A stretch of DNA of 55,687 bases from Bacteroidales bacterium (GTDB lineage Bacteria > Bacteroidota > Bacteroidia > Bacteroidales > UBA932). Below, in pieces: positions 36,108 to 43,341 of the stretch. A model generated the notes under the pieces. That model had not been told where the DNA came from and did not search any database. It was given only the letters and a program-made list of their open reading frames with translations. Location of the stretch: assembly GCA_017529425.1 (NCBI GenBank), contig JAFXNQ010000031.1:1-55687 (forward strand). Direction: 5' to 3'. Positions within the stretch are counted from its first letter, which is position 1. Each line of letters opens with the position of its first letter. Made by a program: the position numbers and the translations under genes.

Positions 36108-37727
36108 CTAAAGCGAAATAACGGAGTCTGCGAACCTGATGGCAGCCTCACGGTGGGAGATAAAGATTATCGTTTTCTCTCCATGATAGCGTTCGTGGAG
36201 GTTTTTAAGCAGAGCCGACTCTGTGGCGGCGTCCAGCGCAGAGGTCGATTCGTCCAGAATCAGGACTCCGCCGGGGTGGAGCAGGGCGCGGGCAACGGCG
36301 ATACGCTGCGCCTGGCCTTCGCTCAGACCGCTTCCAATTTCTCCGCATCGGGTCTCCAGACCGTCGTGGAGGTCGTTGACAAAATTACACATGGCCAGAG
36401 AGAGAACCTCCTTAATCTGGTCTTCTGTAGCCTCCGGCGCCGCCAGCAGCAGATTGCTGCGGATAGTGCCGCTTAGCAGTGAATTTCCCTGCGGGACATA
36501 CATAAAGTTGCTGCGGATAGCGCTGCCTGCCGGATGCCCGGCAACTGTTACGCTCCCCTTGGTGGGCTCTAACAGGCCTAATATCAGATTGATAAGAGTA
36601 CTCTTGCCGATGCCGGTAGGGCCGGAGATAACTGAGAAAGTACCCCCCTCAAACCTGCATGAGAAATCTTTCAGCACAGGCCTTATTGCGCCGGGATAGG
36701 CATAAGTAAGGTTTGAGACCACGACCTCCGGTGCGCCAGGAAGGTGAATGTTTTCCCCTTGGGGCTCCTCTTCCAGTTCAGCCAGATCCATCAGCCGCTC
36801 GATAGAGGTCAGGGCACGGATAAATGCGGGAACCTGACCGCTGAGGGAGGCGATCGGACCCTGGACGCGGCCAACCAGTTGCAGGAATGCAGTCATCATA
36901 CCGTATGTCACGGTGCCGGCAGAGATGCCGAAGATTCCCCACAGGAAGGCTACGGCATGGCCAGCCTGGAATCCGAACAGCATAAAGCCGCGGGCTATAG
37001 CATTGTAGTTGAGTCTCTTACGAGTCTCGCCCTCTATGTCAGTCTGAATCCAACCGAATTTTTCGAGTACCCGTTCTACCTTTGTGAGGGTCAGAACAAG
37101 GACGCGATGCTGCAGGCTCTCCTGCATAAGCTGCTGGAGTTCACTGTCGCGGTTCCGGATGCGGGCCATTATCTCGCGCAGCTGTTTGAAGAACATCTTG
37201 GACCCGAACACTGCCGCTGCCATGAGAATCAGCAGTACCCAGAGCAGATTGGGGGCCAGTGTGAGCATATAAGCCGACGAGGCAATCAGCTGAAGTATGG
37301 TTATAAGCAGATTTGGAATATTATCCGTCAGCAGGTCGGAGGTGACCCTGATATCCTCTTCCAGACGGTTTACGGTATCGCCGGAGAGATAGCGCTCCCG
37401 GCCGGACCACCGGCTGCTGAGAACGTGACCGAAGAGCTCCTTCCTGAGAATATTCTGCGATTTGACCTTGCACCAGGCATCCCACCAGTTGTTAAAAATT
37501 GTGAGGACCAGTTGCAATACAAGTATTCCGATGAATATGGCTATACCTTGATTCAAAGAGGCATCGCTCACTTTGGTCGCGATGTCCACAAGGTGTTTGC
37601 TGGCAGCTATGAAGCCCAAAGATGCCACAATGCGGATAATGCCCGCCGCCACCTTGATCCACAAACGCCAGCGGACAGGTTTAGACATGGCCCAAAGGGT
37701 CTTCATGCATGAGGCAAAACTTCTCAT
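36108..37727 (-). CDS. ABC exporter, fused membrane and ATPase domains
   Basis: 539 residues. Six-helix type I exporter domain (about 1-320) fused to an ATPase with Walker A GPTGIGKST (near 365), signature LSEGQAQRIAVARAL (near 465) and Walker B VLILDESTSALD, plus the H-loop FISHR. No N-terminal C39 peptidase domain is present, so leader removal, if any, must come from another protein such as the neighbouring peptidase. It overlaps the nucleotidyltransferase gene by 4 nt. Context suggests export of a small modified peptide or similar product. Confidence 0.92.
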   Translation of the reverse strand: MRSFASCMKTLWAMSKPVRWRLWIKVAAGIIRIVASLGFIAASKHLVDIATKVSDASLNQGIAIFIGILVLQLVLTIFNNWWDAWCKVKSQNILRKELFGHVLSSRWSGRERYLSGDTVNRLEEDIRVTSDLLTDNIPNLLITILQLIASSAYMLTLAPNLLWVLLILMAAAVFGSKMFFKQLREIMARIRNRDSELQQLMQESLQHRVLVLTLTKVERVLEKFGWIQTDIEGETRKRLNYNAIARGFMLFGFQAGHAVAFLWGIFGISAGTVTYGMMTAFLQLVGRVQGPIASLSGQVPAFIRALTSIERLMDLAELEEEPQGENIHLPGAPEVVVSNLTYAYPGAIRPVLKDFSCRFEGGTFSVISGPTGIGKSTLINLILGLLEPTKGSVTVAGHPAGSAIRSNFMYVPQGNSLLSGTIRSNLLLAAPEATEDQIKEVLSLAMCNFVNDLHDGLETRCGEIGSGLSEGQAQRIAVARALLHPGGVLILDESTSALDAATESALLKNLHERYHGEKTIIFISHREAAIRFADSVISL

Positions 37728-38854
37728 TTATGGAATATGTCTTTAATTACTTGTACTACTCCTACGCTATAGAAATTCAAGATTTTTTTTCTCAGGAAAC
37801 GTTTCTCACCAGGATACATTCTACGCATCAAACGATATCGTTCCAATCTGGTTTTGATGGAGTACGTCTTGCTTGCAAAATAGTTTTCTGGACGATCGGT
37901 TTGCGATATATAACGGTAATGGCCAAAATTGCCCTCCAGGAAGATAGTTTCGAGCACTATTGAAGCATCCTCTTTAAAGCCTGGCTGATAAAGAGGCATC
38001 TCTTCTGCAGGCAACCCCAGAAAGTCAACGGCAATCGAGGCAAACATTGTCCATACAGTACTGAGTTGCAATGAATCCAAGACCCTCTCGAGATAGGCCT
38101 CGTCAATGTTGCCGGAGTGGGTGTGAAGAAAACGTATCCAGTCGCACATTTGCCGCAATCCAATGCCCTCAATCAAGAAGTGGCGCTGCATATGGCAAAA
38201 GATATAGAATGCATTGAAGCTGTCGGAGGGGGTGTTTACCAATACCCCCTCGAAATCAACTGGAGCAAGGTTATTGCTGAGTCCATCGTTTGCAAATGCC
38301 TGATAAATCCCGTCGGATTTACTGCTGTTCATCTTGTCGCTCACCCGATGGAGCTCAATAAGCAACTTGCCCAGAAAGATTTCATAGTGGAGGGTCGAGT
38401 CCTTGGCTTTTGCAATCTCCTCCCCGGTTGCCATCCCGTTTATTATCTCGCAGGCTCTTTCGAACTGATCGGGACCCACGTACAGGTCAATGTCGCCGCA
38501 CTCCCTCAGAAGTGGCTGAAGGTAGTTCCGGGCCACGCCTTGCCCCTTTAGCAATACAGACTCCACGCCGCCATCGCGAAGTGCGGATACCACTTTGGCT
38601 ATGCAACGGTTAAGCTGGATGTGGGTGGCGGCAGTCTTGTGCACCAGTTCCATTGGTTGCGGGTTGCCGCACTGCCACCCGGCACTGATCAGGGCCGATA
38701 TAATCATCGGCCGGGTCCGCTGCACTTTGGCTATCTTCCGGACACCGTCAAGGTCCTGAGGAAGGGTAGCCGGCGTGTCCCATAGGGCAGAACGCAGCAG
38801 ACTCAGATACTCCTCCTGAGCAGAGGTTATTCGAGCATGCCGTTCTCCTGCCAT
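37724..38854 (-). CDS. nucleotidyltransferase family protein (NTP_transf_5-like)
   Basis: 376 residues. The pol-beta-like nucleotidyltransferase signature is at about 101-126: LLKGQGVA, then PLLRECGDIDLYV with the metal-binding D-I-D pair (121-123). This uncharacterised family recurs beside PqqD-like and HPr-kinase-like genes in peptide and exopolysaccharide loci, including lasso-peptide clusters with kinase tailoring. Acceptor unknown. The start overlaps the PqqD-like gene by 28 nt and the stop overlaps the exporter by 4 nt, so it is tightly coupled to both. The N-terminal ~10 residues are uncertain. Confidence 0.85.
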   Translation of the reverse strand: MAGERHARITSAQEEYLSLLRSALWDTPATLPQDLDGVRKIAKVQRTRPMIISALISAGWQCGNPQPMELVHKTAATHIQLNRCIAKVVSALRDGGVESVLLKGQGVARNYLQPLLRECGDIDLYVGPDQFERACEIINGMATGEEIAKAKDSTLHYEIFLGKLLIELHRVSDKMNSSKSDGIYQAFANDGLSNNLAPVDFEGVLVNTPSDSFNAFYIFCHMQRHFLIEGIGLRQMCDWIRFLHTHSGNIDEAYLERVLDSLQLSTVWTMFASIAVDFLGLPAEEMPLYQPGFKEDASIVLETIFLEGNFGHYRYISQTDRPENYFASKTYSIKTRLERYRLMRRMYPGEKRFLRKKILNFYSVGVVQVIKDIFHK

Positions 38855-39093
38855 ATAATTATCATTTTCCGGACATCCTCGCGAGCCTTCTCTTCACTGA
38901 CCTCGTACTTGTCGGTTAACAAATTGGTGAGGTCATCTTCCGTGAAATCCCGTCCATTCACCTGCTCCCAGAGATAGGCGGCAGATTCATTGAGAGAGAG
39001 CATTTTGTCAAAGTTGACCAGGGCGAGGCCTTCGCCAACAACTATGTGGTTTCCGCAGATGGTGCGAAGTGTGAATCCTTCTTTAATTTTCAT
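38827..39093 (-). CDS. PqqD-like (RRE-fold) small protein, paralogue 2
   Basis: 88 residues: MKIKEGFTLR, NHIVVGEGLALVNF, MLSLNESAAYLWEQVNG, an acidic helix, and WQENGMLE. The layout is the same as paralogue 1 at 12478-12747, and about half the residues are the same. PqqD-type domains bind the leader of a precursor peptide and hand it to modifying enzymes. This copy sits between an S24/S26 peptidase (11-nt overlap) and a nucleotidyltransferase (28-nt overlap). That fits a peptide-maturation role, though no precursor is seen. Confidence 0.82.
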   Translation of the reverse strand: MKIKEGFTLRTICGNHIVVGEGLALVNFDKMLSLNESAAYLWEQVNGRDFTEDDLTNLLTDKYEVSEEKAREDVRKMIIIWQENGMLE

Positions 39094-39520
39094 ATAATAA
39101 TCTCCTTAATTGTCTAAACCGTCTGTAAAATGCAAGTAAGTATCTTCTGGCGGGTTTGAGTTTGCCCCAGATAACCCCCTTTGTTGGCTTGTGGCCGTTT
39201 ACGGTGATTACCGTGCCAAGTATGTCGCTCTTTTTGCATGGTTCTGTGCCGACCAGATTGCCATCCCCCATCAGGGTGAGTCTGTCGCCATCAACCGCAA
39301 TCACCCGGTGCAACACATAGCGTGTGTCGGGAAGATGCGCCAGCACAATGTCTCCAACCTCTATCTCCGGCAGCTTGCGGAGCGTTACACTGTCTTTGCC
39401 TCCAATAATGAATGGCAGCATACTGTTCCCCAGCGGTGTAAGCTGTACGTCGCGCCCTTCTTGCAGCAAGGTTCCTACCTCTGCCAGCATTATCTCGTTG
39501 GGGATGACCTTTTTATCCAT
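39083..39520 (-). CDS. S24/S26 peptidase with Ser-His dyad (SipW/Sec11-like), no obvious membrane anchor
   Basis: 145 residues from the ATG at 39520; a longer frame would extend back inside the kinase gene. The nucleophile box is LGNSMLPFI (Ser33) and the second box YVLHRVIAVDGD (His71), followed by LMGDGN. A His in the HRV box in place of Lys is the mark of ER/archaeal/SipW signal peptidases. The usual N-terminal membrane helix is missing, so the protein may act in the cytoplasm or at the membrane face through its basic C-terminal helix. Probably cleaves a substrate peptide handled by the PqqD-like neighbour. Confidence 0.82.
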   Translation of the reverse strand: MDKKVIPNEIMLAEVGTLLQEGRDVQLTPLGNSMLPFIIGGKDSVTLRKLPEIEVGDIVLAHLPDTRYVLHRVIAVDGDRLTLMGDGNLVGTEPCKKSDILGTVITVNGHKPTKGVIWGKLKPARRYLLAFYRRFRQLRRLLYEN

Positions 39521-40379
39521 GGATTGTCTTGAATGAGAGTTGGGCGGCTGCCTCGTCGGGCAGGCATTCCAGATGATAGAACGCCGTGCCGGAGGCAAGG
39601 ATCTCCATAGTGCTATGCCAGCCGTCGGCAAGTTTCTTGAGCGGGCGGAACGACGATGCGGAGCCCATAAGCGTTGCGTATGCCTGGATGGGATTAAGCC
39701 TGCGGATGCTGTTGTGTGGCGCCTGGCTCAACTGCACTATTGCGCCGATAGGAGCATCCATAGCCTTATAGCAAGGGGTCTTGCCGCTCCACGGACTGCC
39801 GTACACGCGGGCTATGCCGTCATCTCCGACCCGGATGACAGGGTTGTCGTCGTTGAGCAGGACGCTGCCGGGTATATGGTTGAGCCACAAGCGGGTGTGT
39901 GTGCTCTTGCCGGTGCCGCTCTTGCCCAGGAACATGTAACCTTTGCCGTCATTCACTATTACGGAGGAGTGCATCTCCAGCGTATTCTTGCAGGCTGATG
40001 AGAAGGCGAAAAGGAACATCAGGGAGTTGTCAATCGCAAAGCGGTCCTGAGTAGACTTGAGTTCCATCCTGGCTCTTGTGAAATCGGAATCCACCTGCAT
40101 TTCGCCCGCAACGGGCTTGCCGGGGAGGGGTTGTGTCTCTATGCGGTAATATCCATCTTCCGTGGTGTAAATGGCAATTACCGGAAAACCCGGTTCATCG
40201 GGGGTTTTGTAAAGCAGAGTGCGCGGAACCTCGGGCAGTTCAGAAACCACCTCAAGAGAAAACAAGATGTCACCATCGGCCTCCTGCACCCTGAAAGGTT
40301 GCAGGTTAGACGGCTCGTTTGGGATGCCTTCTGTGGTAAAAAAGAAGTCCGCTACTCGATATGTCCTCAGGTCAGCCAT
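39513..40379 (-). CDS. HPr-kinase-like serine kinase
   Basis: 288 residues. The C-terminal half has the HPrK core: H-S-S-V-I-V (137-142), Walker A LGKSGTGKST (151-160) and the following LLNDDNPVIR (175-183), where HPrK has its acidic pair. The N-terminal ~110 residues are unique to this branch, and no PTS HPr gene is visible. Related kinases phosphorylate the C-terminal residue of some lasso peptides (paeninodin type) and occur in HprK-related/PqqD systems. It is the first gene of the reverse run and has its own promoter. The substrate is unknown; a peptide is the best guess. Confidence 0.85.
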   Translation of the reverse strand: MADLRTYRVADFFFTTEGIPNEPSNLQPFRVQEADGDILFSLEVVSELPEVPRTLLYKTPDEPGFPVIAIYTTEDGYYRIETQPLPGKPVAGEMQVDSDFTRARMELKSTQDRFAIDNSLMFLFAFSSACKNTLEMHSSVIVNDGKGYMFLGKSGTGKSTHTRLWLNHIPGSVLLNDDNPVIRVGDDGIARVYGSPWSGKTPCYKAMDAPIGAIVQLSQAPHNSIRRLNPIQAYATLMGSASSFRPLKKLADGWHSTMEILASGTAFYHLECLPDEAAAQLSFKTIHG

Positions 40380-40395
40380 ATAATCTTATAATCTA

Positions 40396-40403
40396 CAAAT
40401 ATA
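40396..40403 (-). promoter_or_regulatory. -7 element at the head of the 13-gene reverse run
   Basis: The minus strand reads TATATTTG, a full -7 match, 16 nt before the kinase ATG at 40379. It lies in the 35-nt gap after the prolyl oligopeptidase stop. No clear -33 TTTG is present because that position falls in the end of the upstream gene. Confidence 0.6.
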
Positions 40404-40414
40404 CAAAAAATAAT

Positions 40415-42520
40415 CTATTTGAATTTTAAGCCCATATTATATAGTATAAAGCCGTAGATGTCAGCCTGCTCCTCCAAAACTTTGGCAAGGGGCTTGCCTC
40501 CTCCATGGCCCGCCTTGGTGTCGATTCGTATCAGCACCGGAGCGTTGCCGCCCTGGCACTCCTGCAGGGTCGCGGCAAACTTGAATGAGTGGGCCGGAAC
40601 CACCCGGTCATCGTGATCGGCGGTGGTCACCAGGGTGGCGGGGTAGGCAGTGCCGGGCTTGAGATTGTGAAGCGGAGAGTAGCCGCGGAGGTATTCAAAC
40701 ATCTCTTTCGAGTCCTCGCTGGTGCCATAGTCGCTGGCCCAGTTCCAGCCGATTGTGAATTTATGGTAGCGGAGCATATCCATCACACCCACCTGAGGGA
40801 TGGCTACTGCGAACAAATCGGGCCGCTGAGTCATACATGCCCCCACCAGCAGGCCGCCGTTGGAGCCGCCTACGATTGCCAGCCTCTCCCTGCAGGTATA
40901 CCCTTCGCGGATGAGCCATTCTGCCGCACCTATAAAATCGTCGAACACATTCTGCTTCTGCATCTTTGTGCCGGCCAGATGCCACTCTTCACCATATTCG
41001 CTGCCGCCCCTGAGCGTCACCTGGGCATATATTCCGCCACTCTCCAGGAACGGAATCCGGGAGGCGGAGAAACCGGGCTTGAGGGATATGTTGAATCCGC
41101 CATACCCATAGAGGTAAACGGGGTTCTTGCCACTCTTCTTAAGCCCTTTCTTGTATGTAAGGAACATAGGGATCCGGGTGCCGTCCTTGCTCTGGAAAAA
41201 TACCTGCTCAGAGGTGTATTCGTCCTGCTTGAATTTTACCTTGGGGGCGGCGTAGAGGGTGCTCTGGTCTTTATCCAGATCGTAGCTGAATATTGTGCCG
41301 GGGACGGTGAAAGATGTGAAAGTGTAGAAGCACTCAGGATCCTTCTCGTTCCCGTAGAAGTTCACGCTGCCGACGGTGGGCAGTTGTATTTCATGTTTCA
41401 GCTTGCCCTCCAGGGTATAGAGGTATGCATGGTCGGAGGCATCTTTCTGATAGGTGAGTATAAGCTTTTGGTTGATGACCTCTGCCGCAGATAGTACATT
41501 CTCCTGCTCCGGAATCAGCTCCTGCCAGTTATCTATGCCGGGATAGCGGATATCGGCGGTTACGACACGCCCCTTGGGGGCCTTATAATTGGTGAAAATC
41601 CAGATGTGTTCGCCGTCATCGTATATGGGACTGTATTGATAATCCATATCCGTCGTCATCTGGATAAACTGCGAGTCCGGATTGCGGAGGTCTCGCACGA
41701 ACAGGTTGTTGCCTGCGCCGGCGCCCTCTTCAAACAGATACATCAGGGTCTCTGCCTCGTTCACGCCGCAGATGTAGAATCGCATGGGGTAGGCGGCGTT
41801 CTGATAGAAGAGCTTGTCTTCGCTCTGGGGGGTGCCTACCTTGTGATAGTATATCTTGTGCCCCGAGTTCACGTTGGAGAATTCGTGGCCCTGGGTGGGT
41901 GCGTCGTAGGCGCTGTAGTAGAAGCCGTCACCACGCCATGCAGCCCCGGTGAACTTTGCCCATTCGATATGGTCGTCGGTGAGCCGGCCGGTGGCCAGGT
42001 CAATCACAAACAGCTCTTCCCAGTCGCTGCCGCTGCGCGATATGGCGTATGCGGCCCACTTGCCGTTGTTGGAGAAATAGACCCCTTTCAAGGCCACGGT
42101 CCCGTCTTCGCTCAGTTTATTGGGGTCAAGGAATACGCGCGGCTCGCCGCCAAGATTGTCCATCACATAGAGCACGCTCTGGTTCTGGAGGCCGTCGTTC
42201 TTATAGAAGTACCATTTTCCGTTGTGCCTGGCAGGTGCCGATATCTTTTCGTAGTTTGCCAGTTCCGTGAGGCGCTTGAGAAGCTTTGAACGGAAGGGGA
42301 TCCTTTTCAGATAGGCGTCCGTCACTTCATTCTCAGCCTTTACCCAGGCGGCGGTCTGTTCGCTCCGGTCGTCTTCCATCCAGCGATACGGGTCGGCTAC
42401 CTTTTCTCCAAAATAATCATCTACAGTGCCGTCTTTGGCGGCTTTTGGGTACTGCAGCCCCTGTGCGGACATAGCAGTGGTGGCTAATGATGCCATTGCA
42501 ATAAGTATCAGTCGTTTCAT
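40415..42520 (-). CDS. prolyl oligopeptidase, S9A family, secreted
   Basis: 701 residues from the ATG at 42520, which gives a signal peptide (IAMASLATTAMSAQG). The N-terminal seven-bladed propeller (about 75-430) is followed by the hydrolase domain with GGSNGGLLVG (nucleophile Ser), DDRVVP (Asp) and KAGHGGGKP (His). It cleaves short peptides after proline, in the periplasm here. It lies immediately upstream of the kinase/PqqD gene set on the same strand. Prolyl oligopeptidases trim or cyclise peptides in some eukaryotic pathways, but ordinary nutrition is the simpler reading. Confidence 0.95.
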   Translation of the reverse strand: MKRLILIAMASLATTAMSAQGLQYPKAAKDGTVDDYFGEKVADPYRWMEDDRSEQTAAWVKAENEVTDAYLKRIPFRSKLLKRLTELANYEKISAPARHNGKWYFYKNDGLQNQSVLYVMDNLGGEPRVFLDPNKLSEDGTVALKGVYFSNNGKWAAYAISRSGSDWEELFVIDLATGRLTDDHIEWAKFTGAAWRGDGFYYSAYDAPTQGHEFSNVNSGHKIYYHKVGTPQSEDKLFYQNAAYPMRFYICGVNEAETLMYLFEEGAGAGNNLFVRDLRNPDSQFIQMTTDMDYQYSPIYDDGEHIWIFTNYKAPKGRVVTADIRYPGIDNWQELIPEQENVLSAAEVINQKLILTYQKDASDHAYLYTLEGKLKHEIQLPTVGSVNFYGNEKDPECFYTFTSFTVPGTIFSYDLDKDQSTLYAAPKVKFKQDEYTSEQVFFQSKDGTRIPMFLTYKKGLKKSGKNPVYLYGYGGFNISLKPGFSASRIPFLESGGIYAQVTLRGGSEYGEEWHLAGTKMQKQNVFDDFIGAAEWLIREGYTCRERLAIVGGSNGGLLVGACMTQRPDLFAVAIPQVGVMDMLRYHKFTIGWNWASDYGTSEDSKEMFEYLRGYSPLHNLKPGTAYPATLVTTADHDDRVVPAHSFKFAATLQECQGGNAPVLIRIDTKAGHGGGKPLAKVLEEQADIYGFILYNMGLKFK

Positions 42521-42558
42521 AGATTTCAATATCATGCGCAAGGAGGCGCAATCCTGCC

Positions 42559-42566
42559 AAAGGTAG
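42559..42566 (-). promoter_or_regulatory. -7 element of the prolyl oligopeptidase gene
   Basis: The minus strand reads TACCTTTG (TAnnTTTG match), placing the transcript start about 30 nt before the signal-peptide ATG at 42520. A TTGA about 21 nt upstream is a fair -33 candidate. Confidence 0.5.
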
Positions 42567-42581
42567 CAAAAACGGATTGAT

Positions 42582-43259
42582 TTATATCAATCTTATGGCA
42601 TTGATGTTGCGTCCGCATTCCGTCCCTTCCCGGCGGGCGGAGTAAAGGGCAGGGGTTGTGTAAGTGTCTGTCCCGCACAATTGGATGTTGGCAGGGGCGA
42701 CGCCGGAGCGGCAGAGAAGGATGCGGTTGGCGGCAAATAGGTCTATGTGATGGCCGCCGGACATCGCTTTCCCGTCACCTGAACCGCGGAAGGTATGGAT
42801 TTCGTCCATCGGAAAGCCGGCATCGCGGAACCGCTCCACAACCTCTTCTCCCACCTGGAAACTGTCGGGACCTATGGCGGGACCTATCAGCGCACAGAGG
42901 TTTTCTGCCTTGCAGCCGAACCGGGAATTCATCTCTGCAATGGTTTTCTCAACGATGTCAAGTACCGTTCCCCTCCATCCGGCGTGTACGGCGGCAACAA
43001 CCCTCATGGAAGAGTCATAAAGCAGTATCGGTACGCAGTCGGCGGTGCGCACGCCAATCGCCACCCCAGGCAGTGCTGTGATAAAGGCATCGTACCCTTC
43101 CAGCTCTTCACGGGTCATGCCAGGCCTGTCAATTAACGCAATCCTGCAGTCGTGGACCTGATGCCCCTGAATCACCGGATAGGGCAGAGGGGCCTGCCTG
43201 CCGGCGGTGAAGGCCTCCACGCCGTCTCCGAGATTGTATGTAATCAGATTATTTTCCAT
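42582..43259 (-). CDS. pgeF: peptidoglycan editing factor PgeF (YfiH, multicopper-like hydrolase fold)
   Basis: 225 residues from the ATG at 43259; the nine residues upstream are less likely. The catalytic Zn/nucleophile residues of the DUF152/YfiH family are visible: His in GHQVHD (near 35), Cys in RTADCVPILLYD (near 80) and His in AAVHAGWRGT (near 97). PgeF removes L-Ser mis-inserted into cell-wall precursors (and was earlier annotated as a laccase). Single gene, divergent from the lipoprotein metallopeptidase that follows. Confidence 0.93.
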   Translation of the reverse strand: MENNLITYNLGDGVEAFTAGRQAPLPYPVIQGHQVHDCRIALIDRPGMTREELEGYDAFITALPGVAIGVRTADCVPILLYDSSMRVVAAVHAGWRGTVLDIVEKTIAEMNSRFGCKAENLCALIGPAIGPDSFQVGEEVVERFRDAGFPMDEIHTFRGSGDGKAMSGGHHIDLFAANRILLCRSGVAPANIQLCGTDTYTTPALYSARREGTECGRNINAIRLI

Positions 43260-43314
43260 GCGGGCGTAAATGACAAACTGCAGCAAATATAACCACTCTA
43301 CTGCAGATTATTTT

Positions 43315-43322
43315 TACATTTG
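43315..43322 (+). promoter_or_regulatory. -7 element of the lipoprotein metallopeptidase gene
   Basis: TACATTTG, followed by an expected start of transcription near 43329. That is downstream of the ATG at 43324 and upstream of the ATG at 43342, so it decides the start codon. Confidence 0.6.
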
Positions 43323-43341
43323 TATGAAACTGATACATCAT

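Noticed and set aside
40415-42520. Prolyl oligopeptidase as a macrocyclase of the adjacent peptide-tailoring cassette
   Set aside because: It has a signal peptide and an ordinary S9A layout, and its own promoter. A separate promoter lies before the cassette. Secreted nutritional peptidase is the simpler explanation.
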